DNA from: Phymatolithon calcareum
Lineage: Eukaryota; Rhodophyta; Florideophyceae; Hapalidiales
Length of the DNA: 64,000 nucleotides
Assembly: GCA_977006965.1 (NCBI GenBank)
Contig: OZ345378.1
Span: forward strand, 1,984,001-2,048,000
Reading direction: 5' to 3'
The notes beneath the pieces were generated by a model. It was not told the DNA's origin and did not search any database. It was given only the letters and a program-made list of their open reading frames with translations. Below are positions 12,011 to 22,689 of the stretch, piece after piece. Each line of letters begins with the position of its first letter. The stretch's first letter is position 1. Made by a program: the position numbers and the translations under genes.

Positions 12011-12899
12011 TTTGATGATGCATCGACTTGATGGGGATCCCACTCGAGCTATCCATCGTCTAAAGTTTTTTACTTCGAACTTGTCTCACTACTTGAGAGA
12101 GCCACGTAAAGATGCGTCAATGCTCGTGAGGTTTGATCACTGTCTGCTTCTCATGAGACTGTTCGCCAAGCGTTTTACTATCAATTTCTCTGCCTCCGTA
12201 ATCTGAATGATGCTCCAGAAGCGTCCACATAGGCATCCATTCAGTGCTGCCGCAAATGTTTTTGAACACGGCGTTTCGCAGAAATATTGCCATATTTGCA
12301 ATTAATTCTTCGATCAAACGTGCGCCGCACGAAGGACCATACTTCAGAAGTATGAATTGGACTCCCGACAAATGTTAAGAACGGAAAAGGCAATATACTC
12401 CATAGCACTCTACAGCGTCATTATAATTGACAATTTGGAAATCGAAAAGTCCCTGTATTAGGGTCCAGGCGATATACTAGAATTCACAATCTATGAAAAG
12501 CTGCTCCCGTACAGTATTAGGACAGTACTGTAAATGAGCGGACCGATTGGACCAAAACAGAGCTCTGAGCTTAGTAGCACTAACAAGGCCGCCGCCGAGG
12601 GAAAACCCCAGGAAAGGGCTTATAGTCCCTTGGGGGACCGAACAATGGAGTCAAATTCCGACTCCTGACGGGAAAATCCAGACAGGGTCACAGCTGAGCC
12701 CTGGAGAACAGCGAAACACAGAAGATCGACTCACCGAGCAAGCCACTCGCAGACGCTGGCGGAAGGGAAAAGTAGAAAATCACGATATTTTATGAAACAA
12801 CCAATTATAGCTCCACAAGACGAAATTGCTCATGCTGTGAAAGAACTACTCAGCAAGAGAACAGTCCACCACATGTCGTTCATAGGAACAACGGTAATG
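12011..12899. other. No gene recognised; possible 5' region of LINE-2
   Basis: The plus-strand frame 12547-12795 is open and Pro/Arg-rich. It could be the beginning of the ORF1 of the plus-strand LINE that follows, but no motif supports it. Two TACAGTA/TACTGTA motifs stand close together near 12513-12535. Confidence 0.3.
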
Positions 12900-13537
12900 A
12901 AAGTCTTGACCTAAACAAAGAGTCGGATCATATCGTTCCCCTTCTCAACGAAGCAGGCTTGATTTGCATGTACAATTACAACGTACTCGAAAACGGCAAG
13001 AGGAAAAGACAGAGTGTTGAATCTGACAGATCGTTGAAGAGGCATGCAGAGAGAACAAGTGCGCGCGCAAAGTAAGTATTGTCATTTTTAACACATTACC
13101 ATGCGAAATAATTGTACAAAGGATTGGAAAGAGCAGCCGACGGCAGACTCAGAGTTATCTACGTAGAGAAGGTTCGAAACCTCGAGCAGTTTCCTCGGAG
13201 GCAACTGCTCTATCCAGACCTACAAAAAATCATCGCACAGGAGAGGGCTGTCCAATACGAGAGTGGAGAGGAAAATATGGGTGGAACTGAAACAGAAGAG
13301 AACGCGAATGGCCACTCGGTTGGAGAACCAGGAGAAGTACCATCGACCATTAAAGAGACCCCAACAAGCTGTATTGACGGATACGAACAAGGCGCAGAGC
13401 ACCTAGTCAACTCGGCGAATAACACGCTGCTTCTATCATCGTAGATCTAGACAAGGATGAAATACCTGTAACTCCCGGTGCAAACTCGGAGCAAATTACA
13501 TTTAAAAATAATTTTTAACAAATATTGGAGAATTGCA

Positions 13538-14250
13538 ACAATGAATGTGGGCGGTTCTCCCGAGACCCCGAGTGCCTTCGAAAGTTGGTGAATAACTACG
13601 GAGTCGAAGTGATTGGACTCACCGAAACACATTTGATGTCTGAAGCGTTCACAATGAAAACCCGAAATTGTCACACAAGATAGGCCCAACCACCACAAAT
13701 TCTCGAGTCGAAGGCGCGGATCCGCGAGAAACCTTGGAGGCGAATCACTTGTCTTCCGAAGAGTATATGGAGTGAAGCTTATCTTCATGTACGAAAAGAT
13801 TCATTATCAAGTCCTCATTGCCCAAGTACGAAACCCGAAAATTGGGGTGGTATATATGTCACCTAAATCCACGCGCCAAGAAACAGAAAGTGTCTTTCGC
13901 TCATAAGTAGACACGCAAGAGGCCAAGCCATCATCTGCTGACACTGTAATGCAAGTCATAAATCATGGGATAATAAATACAAAAGAAGAAGAAACCAAGT
14001 TCCCTACTGGAGTAATATCGACTTTTTGGAGATAGAAGGGATATTTACCGCAAAGATAAGATCTCCGGAAGATATTTGGTCTACAAGCGCACAGCACAAA
14101 CCGGTATGCACCCGCCTCAGAATCCGACAAGACCAAGAATCCTCCCAATCTAGAATACCAATCAGTAGGCGAAACTGGTATGGCAAGAAGCATAGGATCG
14201 AGAAGATGAGAGGTCTCTACTCATCTGCCAGAAAATTAGAGAGTATCTAA
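13538..14250 (+). pseudogene. LINE-2 endonuclease domain, broken
   Basis: The segment begins MNVGGSPETPS, matching FNVGGSAETPT of the first LINE. After a frame change it shows VIGLTETHL with the catalytic Glu, then KIGVVYMSP, then CNASHKSWD in place of GDFNARHRHWD, so the catalytic Asp is lost, and finally SNIDFLEI. Several stops and frame changes intervene. The endonuclease cannot be functional. Confidence 0.7.
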
Positions 14251-16420
14251 AAGAAGATAGTTGAACTCTGAGGGAAGCCACATCAGGATACAAAAGTTCA
14301 AAAAGTGGCCCTTGGAAAACAGGGAAACGTATTCCGGTACGATATAAATCATTCTGGAATATTGAGCTCGGAAACGAGCCCTGAGACGAAAGACACTCTA
14401 CAGAAGAGCCAGAATGACCGAAAGACCTGAAGACCGGGGACTATACCACGAGTGTAAACACCAAGTACGGACAAAGGTAAACAAGCGGAAATACAAACAG
14501 TATCAGGACTACATCTTTGAGCTTGAGGAGAAGAACGGAAAAACTGCCCTGAAACAGCTAGCCAGGATGAAGAAGAAAATCAGAAAACGAATGTCAAGAA
14601 ACATGATGACCGAAAGACCAATGAGCTGTACCAGATTCTCTGCCAACATATCAAAAACGTGCCATAGCCCCGAATAGTAGCAACCTGGGCTAAACAAGTT
14701 CACATGTCCTGAAGACATGAGGGACACCATTAAAGTAGCCATCAGAGATCCCCAATTGGAAAGGCACCCGCCCTGGACAAAGTTAAGGCAGAGATGCTGA
14801 AATTCAATCCATCTCTGAATGCAGACGCGCTTACGGTCGTGTAGAGAGCCTGTGAGAGTTGTGGAGATTTTCCCCTCCACTGGCAGAAAGAACTCCTCGT
14901 CTAGATACACAAGAACGGGACACACGAGGAACCCGGAAACTCTTCCCCAATATCATTACTAAGCCAAGCAAGGAAAATCATAGAGAAGGCCATCGTTATC
15001 AAGCTGCGCAAGGTATACGACATCTACTGCTACCAGGTTTGCTTCCAAAAGGGAAAAGTACAGAGTTGGCCATTCTGTACCAGTCTTAGACCTGAAAGCG
15101 GCATAAGACGCAATCCCGAGAAAACACTTAGTGAAACGAATGAGAAAAGTGATGTCTCCTGAGTTCTGCGCTATGTCCAAGGCATTTATGTCACCCTCTT
15201 GGGTTTCAACAATTGGAGATGCCGACGAGAAGTAGTTTTAGTGTACAGGGGTGTACCACAAGGGTTCCCCCTCAGCCTGAGTCTGCACAACATTTTTATG
15301 AATGAGTTCGCCGAGCGCATGAGCTAGGTTTCGAGCACATGGGCGGATATCCCGCTGTCTTATTCGCAGACTATGTTCTTCTGTCAGCGAAATCACCCGC
15401 TGCCTTGCAAGGTATGCTGAACATAGCTACTCGTTGGGCCGAAGAGAGTGGTATGACACGGAACCCGAAAAAGGGAAAAAGCGAGAACCTAGAATCAGAG
15501 GAAACAGCAAGCGAAACATTTAAACTGCTTAACATGGTCCTGACACACGTCCCTGACGCCACCTACGTTGGATTCGCTCTTGGACCCGAAGGAATATCAG
15601 ACTCGAAATCCATACAACGCCTGAGGAAGGCAAGGTCCGCCGTGTAAGAGTTGCATAAACTAAGAATATTCAAGAAAGATCGGGCCATCCAAACGTGCAT
15701 CAAGGTGTACAAGGCACTACTCCATCCACGTTGGGAATACGCAAAGCATCTAACGCCATGGACAGAAGACATTGTGAAGATCGCCAAGGAAGCTGAGCAA
15801 ATGTTCTGCAGTCAAATGTTTGGTACTCTCTCCAGATGAAGGTCAGACAGAGTCCGAGTGCTCTGCCGAATCTAAGCACGCAACCAAAGACCGGAAATCG
15901 TTGCCTTCAAGATGCTGAGTAGAAAAATGGACAAAGAAAAGATGTACCTAAAAAAGCCGCCTGAAAGCAGAAACAACTAAGAGCTCCAGTCGACCAGGAA
16001 CGACATTAACGCTATGGAAAACAGGGAACCGTTTGTGGAAACAACCAAACACATTCAAGCAAAGCAGTCTGCCTAAATGCTTAGATCAAAATTCTTTATA
16101 ATGGAAGGAGATCGTCTCGAATTGAAGAGGAAGAGGAGAATCCCGTATAACAAGACGAGCTAACTACCAGCAATCCTCAAACTCTCGAATGTGAAGGACA
16201 GGAAACATCTGCGGAAGATTTCCGCAGATGTCGATAACAAGCATGGCGGAAAATTTTGGAAACCGAGCTCGACAGCATATAGCAACGATGGAAAAAATCT
16301 TTCAGGATATTTCCTGAAAGGATACAAATGACCTGATACCGAGAAAGCACTTATCGAGCTTTTGCTATTGAGCAAGACTATCATTGAGCGTATGGAAAAC
16401 AAAGGACTGCTCTAAAATCA
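14251..16420 (+). pseudogene. LINE-2 reverse transcriptase and C-terminal region, broken
   Basis: The frame 14414-14677 is a basic linker (Lys/Arg-rich, as between the endonuclease and RT of the first LINE). Around 15250 there is a GVPQG-like RT box. At 15339-15647 the active-site box reads FADY instead of FADD, so the second catalytic Asp is lost, followed by SPAALQGMLNIATRWAEESG and TYVGFALGPEG. The frame 15651-15839 contains HPRWEYAKHLTPWT, shared with the first LINE. Beyond 15840 only scattered similarity to a basic tail remains. Confidence 0.7.
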
Positions 16421-16464
16421 AGATACAAGATGTTAAGTAGATGCCCCTCAGGACACAAATCCTA

Positions 16465-16870
16465 ATTGTAACAATCACATACACTCAGTATGTATGTTAC
16501 ACATGTTTCTGTATTGTAGAAAACTGTAATTGTAATTTACTGTAATTCATGGTTAGACTTTCAAGAATACTTTTCATGAAATATTTGTAGAAACATCTAC
16601 AAACACATTCTAACTTTCTAGATGTATCTGGAACAAGAATAGAACTCTCCAGAAACATCTAGAATCTAATTGAACCTTTCTAGATTGTTCTAGAACAGGA
16701 ATGGAACTTTGTAGAAACATCTAGTGAAACGAAATGTGCAATTTTCGTGCACATAAGTTATAATAGAGAAAATAGGATAAGTTTATATAAGCTGCGCCAG
16801 GAATCCGACTAGCGGACCGGAGGGAGAGAGAAAACCAACGACTGATAAAAAGTAAATAAACAAAGAGTTG
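16465..16870 (+). other. LTR-like segment with heat-shock-element-like motifs (candidate)
   Basis: A hairpin-forming inverted repeat (TGTAACA...TGTTACA with CATAC/GTATG inside) is followed by about 200 bp rich in GAA/TTC and CTAGA blocks. These include three TTCnnGAA units (16560-16567, 16573-16580, 16688-16695). A TATA-like TATATAA lies at 16784-16790 and an AATAAA-type signal near 16855. This arrangement resembles the U3-R region of a copia-type LTR, but the second LTR, clear TG/CA borders and a target duplication were not found, so a solo LTR is only a suggestion. Confidence 0.3.
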
Positions 16871-16899
16871 GCTGGAAGCCCATTAGGGATATGCAGAAT

Positions 16900-18736
16900 C
16901 TATATTCCTTCCGGATAAGTTTGTCCACTGCTGATTCAAATATTTTGCGAGCGTCCGATAATAGCATTTTTTTGTGAGCCTGAGTCTCCTTTCTTAAATA
17001 TTGGAACCACCAATGCCTGTGATCGTGACTACCAGGAAACTGCAGTTGTCCTCAGAGTTGATTAGCAATGCTTCGGGGAAGATGGCATCATGTGCAGCTG
17101 CTTTTTGCCTCGGGACATGTTTTAAGGCTCTCTTGAGCTCTCGTTTTAATGCTCGTGTTACATGGAATTTACTAGGTTCTATCGGTGTTCCTCTGGGGTG
17201 CTTTAGCTCCCTTGATAGATGAGTTGCCATTTCCGCCGGGTCTAGAGGTATGACTTCAAATCAATCTGCCCGGAATCTCCTCTGATAGATCTTCAGTGAA
17301 TTTCTTAAAGCATGCTCCTCTGTTCGCCTTGGTCACCTTTTTTACCTTACTCTTGAATAGTTTTGCCATCCCCACTTTTGTACCCAGTTGAACATTGTCT
17401 GACCTTTTCGATTCCCCTTCTTTCCCATACCTTGGGTCGCCAGTTTAGGACCCCGGTCAATACTGAAGGCCCGCTTGTTGAAATTTGGACCTTTGACAGA
17501 CATTGTTTTATTTTCTTGGAGCTCATTCGGTAGAAATATAAGCAGATGTCATATTGACCCCTTCACCTTGATAGAATACCGCCTGGTGGTCTTGCTCCGC
17601 GATTCGATACAAGAGCCTCGTTCTCAAAAAGTTACGGAAGAAAATTGTTTCGCCTCCTCTACTTCGAACCTTTCCTATGCTGCGCTAGTCGGCTGGCTGA
17701 AAAGTGTGTTTGGGGGAGCGGCACGGCATTCTCAGGATTCAACTATGTTCTGTAAGTACCAGAAGATGTGGCTTGAAAGATTCCCATACTCGCTCTACTG
17801 GTTTTGCGTTCGTTACTATTCCATGCACATTATAGGCTTCGACTCTCAAATATCTATTCAGGTCTAACATTGCCCTTGGATCTCTGATTGGGTTGGTGGT
17901 GGGCAGTCGGCCTTCGGCGCGTCACTTTCCTCTTTGTTGACTGGATTCTCTCTTGGAATTCGTTACTTCCGTTCCTTAGCTCTGGCTTCTAGCAGTCTGT
18001 CGAGTGTTTCTCGGGTCGCTTCATCGAGGGTTTCTATAGCGTCCGTATTCCTTATGTAGTATTTTTGTTCCCCAGGATGATGTGTATGATCGAGTACTCT
18101 TTCCATGCGCCTACAGCAACTCTGCAGGTATCGGTGTCGCCTGTCAAGTTGGCTTTCTCTCATTTCATCGAGGATCGGTGCCTTGTTGAACGCTTCTAGG
18201 CACACAAAATTATTTCTTGTCATGAAATCGATTATAAGTTTCTCATTCCCTTCCCCGGTGACAACTTCAAGAACTGATGTCCCAATAAAGTCGAACCCCC
18301 ATACTACACCGCGTCCTAGGACTGCATTCAAGCATCTTCGCAGCTCTCCAATGGGTCCTCTTGCGAAATTTTCCACTGTATAGTGCGACTGGCTCTGGGA
18401 AAGTGCGACTGTACAGGCGCTCTGTACGACGTACTGGATCTTGGAAGAATTTGTTGATGTTGATGCTCTCAGCATGCAGTCCCGAATTACCATCTTTCGC
18501 TAATTTTCCGTCTATAGGTACAGGTGCCGGCCATTGGATGCCGGTGCTTGTCGCTATCACGGCGTGAAGGGCCGAGATACCCTGATCTAGCGTGGCGCTC
18601 TTGCCCACGATTGGGCAGGTGTTTGCCTTGTGTTTGTGTCACTCTTTTGAGTACTTTCGGTGTGCTTCGTCTTGTTCTCACTACACTGATTTGTGAAATT
18701 AGTCTGTCGCCCAGAAATCGTATCATAGGCAAATTT
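16900..18736 (-). mobile_element. Third LINE (LINE-3) remnant, minus strand, internally deleted
   Basis: An RT N-terminal segment at 17230-16994 (IEPSKFHVTRALKRELKRAL, then HVPRQKAAAHDAIFPEAL) matches the region just before the RT core of the first LINE (PSKFSAYIS..., RAPKGKAVGPDGVAVEM). Upstream on the same strand is an ORF1 (17963-18493). The endonuclease expected between them is not recognisable, so the copy is deleted or highly diverged. The upper border abuts the candidate terminus of the pogo-like element. Confidence 0.6.
17963..18493 (-). pseudogene. LINE-3 ORF1 fragment
   Basis: This 176-codon open frame contains VWGFDFIGTSVLEVV followed by a helical stretch (MTRNNFVCLEAF) and a basic C-terminus. 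It is the counterpart of the ORF1 core in the first LINE (VLGISFIGKFRLEIL, then IATMKASGLRHEKEY). Frames above it (to about 18732) may be the N-terminus after a frameshift. Function by analogy is RNA binding in the LINE particle; no RNA-binding fold was verified. Confidence 0.5.
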
Positions 18737-18765
18737 ACAGTAATACTCTTGTACTGTGTACAGTA
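18737..18765 (-). repeat. Candidate left terminal inverted repeat of the pogo-like element
   Basis: The sequence TA-CAGTAATACTCTTG starts here. Pogo/Tigger-type elements insert at TA and usually begin CAGTA, so this fits the lower-coordinate end of the transposon whose gene ends at 18786. A matching right end was not found near 20.4-20.6 kb. The only similar sequence to the right is TTACTGTA near 22.56 kb. Confidence 0.4.
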
Positions 18766-18785
18766 CTAGATTCGAAATAATTCGT

Positions 18786-20333
18786 TTAATTCTCAGCACT
18801 AGATATAATTTCAGGAATCTGACCACAAAAATTCATGTGGTGTTCTTCCACGATCCTGCGCAAGTGCGGAAAAAGTTGCTCCACCCTCCACGTGCCGTCC
18901 GCATCAAGCGCTAGTCCGCAGCGTATCATAGCTTTCCGTGGATATGAAATATTATTTTTGTCTTTCATATTGTTCACCTCTTCCACTGATTTTGCAGCCA
19001 GTTTCAAATAGAACGTCTTTCCAGGGTTTTGTAGTTTGCCTGATCCGTTAGCTCCGAGTGACCAATGACCTTCTTGAATTAATCGCATTTTCTCCTCATC
19101 CCACGCAGCCCGCCAAACCTCCTTAATTTTTTAGATAACAAATGAGTCCAACGGTTGACACATGTGTGTGCTGTTCGGAGGCAGCTTACAAATCTTTGCA
19201 TCAATCCTTTGAAGTGATTGTGCCACTTGGGGCGTTTTGATATGGCCCGAACAGTTGTCCATGAACACAACTCTCGGGCGTCCATCCGAATCTTTGGAAA
19301 TAGCGCGACTCTCGTTCAGCCAATCATTAAGAACCATCTTATCCATCCATTCCCTGGGCCCTGTCCTGTATGACACACCAGCAATGTTGTCAGGAACACC
19401 CTGAATTGGGTAATTTCTTTGACGGTTCTTGAATATCATGAACGGTGCTTCAATCCTTGCGTTTACGCCTCTACTTATACGTAGTACCATTGTCATCCCT
19501 TCACCACCAGAAGAAACGTCCGCATATGTTACATTCTCATCGCCAACGTAGCCAAGTGTGCGATGGTTGTCTTGATTCATCAAAAAGTGCGTTTCATCCA
19601 TATTTTCGACCATGTTCTCATCAAGAACGCCAGAAGCAAAATCCCTTTCTAATTGGCCCAAATGATAGGCAATTAATTTCTCAGTGTAAACACGGTGAGT
19701 TGCACAGCGCGCAAGTGCTCCACATTGCTTTGGTATGATGATGTTTGACCGATTCATGAATGCATATACCCAGTGGTACGTAATAAGGTCTCTGATTGGC
19801 TTGCTGGACCGCTCATCAACGTAGCTTCCAGGGAATGGAGAGAAGGCATCACTCAATGTGTGAAGAGCGAGCTGCTTCAACAAATCATTGTTGAACTTGA
19901 CACCCTCAGTGCGCAAATGCTCGAACTCCACGAATAGGATTGCGTGTAAGTAGTCCACCCAGACTGCACGCTTGCGTCCGCGCCCCTGTAGAGCCTTTAG
20001 ATGAGCCTTTTTCACCGATACGCCCAGAGCCCTGCGAGAGGTTACAGTCATCGCCCTGTTTTCGGGTGTTTTCAATTGGGCTTTGAATTCAGCTCTTTTC
20101 TTCCACCAATCGCGGGCCTTCATTCTGTTGGCATTGCTTGACCCGCTGAAGAGCATAGGAAACGCCTTCACAGCCTTGGAGGCAATATTAGTATCATTTC
20201 CAGCTTCAGAAACGACATTTTCCATCCAATGAATTGCTCGGAGTCGTTGCGATTTAGTTGAAACGTTCTGGATGGATCGTTTAGGAGCGGTTTGATTGGA
20301 TGATGATATAGTTTGTGGCTGAGAGATGTCCAT
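18786..20333 (-). pseudogene. Pogo-type DDE transposase interrupted by a single stop
   Basis: The frame of 516 codons starts at ATG 20331-20333 and is continuous except for a TAA at 19131-19133, likely CAA to TAA. The N-terminal part has SKAVKAFP and a helix-turn-helix-like DNA-binding region with GRGRKRAVWVDYLH. Catalytic residues are visible in order: NMDETHF (first Asp), VVFMDNCSGH (second Asp), and LPPNSTHMCQPLDSF (third acidic position in QPLD). The stop falls three residues after SF, and the C-terminal 115 codons (NPGKTFYLKLA, RKAMIRCGLALDADGTW) remain open below it. The element would be inactive unless the stop is read through. A related N-terminal domain occurs at 61219-62088. Confidence 0.88.
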
Positions 20334-20349
20334 GATGTTGGTGAAACAG

Positions 20350-21477
20350 TTAGGATTGGGAGTTTCCGAAGGTGAAAGACCCCCTCTCGACTTCTCTTTC
20401 TCGTTTTATACCTATCCTCAAACTTATAAATACGCTCTGTTGTCTGTACAATACAGGAAACTGCATATGTAATTGTCGACGGAGAAAATAAGCACACCGA
20501 CTCAGATGACACGGTGCTTCATGTTTGCCGTTTGCTGTAATAAAATTTAGTGGAAAGATTGGTAATTCGAGCTTGCCCTCAAAAATATTAAACAAGTTCG
20601 ATATGAATTGAGTACGAGCTTCCCTCTCCGACCCCTTCAGAAAAGTTGATACGCTGATAATTACAGCTATGACATCCGACAGACTTATTTCCCAAACTAG
20701 TGTAGTGGGGAATTCCTGGACATTACGACTTTCAAACTTCTTGATCTTATCCGTCAGATGTTGAACTTGCTTTTTGAGGTCGATTGCTTCCTGTACCGCT
20801 CGATTCACGTTTCCAAGCTTCGTTTCCAGTACATTTCGTTTGGCCTCAAGTCTTTCGCATCTTTCACGCAGTTTCATTGTTTCCGCTTGAAACTTACTCA
20901 GATGTCTAGTCAGCGTTTCGATAGACATGGACTTTCTCTCAGGATTCTGTTCGGAAATTTTCTTCACACCATGCTCGCTCTGGGATACGACGTTTTCGTG
21001 TGCGCGATCCTTGCATTCGTCCATAGCTGCCAGTCGCTTGCTAATGATGTTAGCGAGTTGATTACTTCTGGTATTGGACTCAAAGGTATCGCAGACCACT
21101 CTAAGATGTGATTGACCTTTCGACATTTTTGTTCCTTGGCCGAATCAGTTCCTCTGTAGCGTCCCTCTCAATGGGTTCTCACATTTTGGGCACTGTAGCA
21201 CATCGTGGAAGTAGACAAATATGCAGAATACCAATCCGGAGGGGTTACTCTGCATCTTCTCTGCAAGAACGCTAGTATGCCCTTGCATGACTTTGCTTGC
21301 TTCAGCTTCCGAGATGGTGGTTCTATGAACGAGGCAGTCGAGACTTGAGTTCTCTTCATCGTTATCCGGGACACCGCAGAAGCGGTCTAGAGCGTCAGTG
21401 TAATCAGTGCATCGGACTTCTACCAAATTGAGCAGCATTAAGACAGATGGTTTGCAGCAGCGTTCCATAGCTTTCAC
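20350..21477 (-). pseudogene. Unrecognised coiled-coil protein interrupted by one stop
   Basis: Two open frames (21477-21145 and 21126-20350) are in the same phase, separated by a TGA at 21145-21147 and six codons. Read through, the product would be about 375 residues. The upper part ends with a CPKC pair. The lower part, which has its own ATG at 21124-21126, carries a long coiled coil (about residues 70-135 of that part, e.g. LRERCERLEAKRNVLETKL) and a hydrophobic segment (SLSDVIAVIISVSTFL). Its end lies 16 bp above the pogo transposase start on the same strand, so it may be a passenger of that element or a neighbouring gene. No family is recognised. Confidence 0.45.
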
Positions 21478-21544
21478 ATCCTGCCGAGCATGAAAAGATG
21501 TATCAGGAAAGCAAACGCCAGAAACAAACTGGGAAGAAGAAAGT

Positions 21545-22497
21545 CCAGTGCCGGGGCAGAGTTGGTCGCATCGGTCGTTTTCTCCTCCGTGCTGGTTATG
21601 CCACAGTCGTTGATGAAATGCAGCTTCTTGTAGCGAGGGTTCAGACAGTTAGGAGGATCACGGTTGCGTTTGCGCTTCTCCTCGCTGTTTTTCCCTCTCG
21701 AGCGACGCTGTCATTGCGCACTGAAGTATTTGTGTCCTTATTCTTTCCAGTACCGCGGTTATGATTGCGGCCACGAGTGCCGTCTTCAATGGACAGGACG
21801 TTGTCATCGTCCGAGTCGGCACTGTACACCTTGCACCTTCTGGCGACCTCTTGACGGTCGAAGGCATCGGACTCCTTCGTCAGCTCGCGGAAAAATAGGG
21901 CAAAGTCCTTCTCGGGCTATTTCTTGCGCAGTGTCAGCGTAAGTATCATGAGCTTCTTTAGGCCGCCCTGTGCGATACGTTTCAGAATGTGCCTGATGGC
22001 AAGCTTTGGCTGCTTTTCAACGAATTCATCTCAGCCACACTTCTCAATCGTCATCATGTACTTGAGCAGAGGCAGCAAACCTGGCTGCGCAGACCTGTAT
22101 TGTCTGATGAACGATTCAGCTTGACGTCACGAAGCTCACGTTCGATGTACGCCAAGTCGGAGTCGGCCGGATCAATACGGGCGTGCTCAGCGATGCATAC
22201 TTTCATGTGGTCCTCAGTAATATCGTCAACGTTTGCGACAGGGACCCAGTCAGCCAGCACGAATAGCTGCAAGATTAGCTTCGATATAGAGTTACGATAC
22301 GTCGTCAGCGGAATGCGAACGTTGGTGTCGGCATTCTTCTCAGCGATGACGCGCTCGTAAATCTCACGCTTCTCCTTGAATAGGACGAAGCTTGCAGTAC
22401 TAAGGTCGGGCAGGCGCGGAGCCTTACTGGTTTCGACAACTGTCTGCTTGACAGTTTCGGCCTTGCCGGCCTTATCGGTGTTCGCGTTAGACGCCAT
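21545..22497 (-). pseudogene. Retrotransposon gag-like region, inverted relative to pol
   Basis: From ATG 22495-22497 the minus strand encodes a gag-like sequence (LPDLSTASFVLFKEKREIYE, then helical segments). A frameshift near 22085 leads to a frame with DEFVEKQPKLAIRHILKRI and ALFFRELTKESDAFDR. Two stops interrupt it. Near the 3' end, after another shift, a knuckle-like CLNPRYKKLHFINDC is present. Composition and order fit gag of a Ty3/gypsy element, yet it runs opposite to the adjacent pol, so an inversion is inferred. Assignment as gag is by context, not by a signature domain. Confidence 0.5.
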
Positions 22498-22689
22498 TCT
22501 CGCCGCCTTGAACAATACGAGCACAAAAATTGGAAACGTCTCTTCGAAGAAACCAGTAATTACTGTAGCACATTCCAGGAGATCGCGCGCGCTGAATGTC
22601 GTGGCAGAACTTCATGGCGATGTGCCTCTACCCGAAGTCTGGAATCGCCAGAGGCCTGCGTAGCGGCATCGACAAGAGTTCTATCAAGT

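Larger units (their letters stand above)
12900..16430 (+). mobile_element. Second LINE (LINE-2), strongly decayed, plus strand
   Basis: The order matches the LINE at 60-4451 in reverse orientation: an ORF1-like acidic tail (to 13444), endonuclease (13538-14250), reverse transcriptase (14250-15650) and post-RT region (15651-16420). Frames are broken many times. The boundaries are approximate: the 5' end is not visible, and the 3' end is placed before the LTR-like segment at 16465. Two short hairpins (16206-16230 and 16299-16320) lie in its 3' part. Confidence 0.75.

Noticed and set aside
22550-22570. TTACTGTA as the right end of the pogo-like element
   Set aside because: It resembles the left CAGTA end for only about seven bases and would place the gag-like region inside the element.
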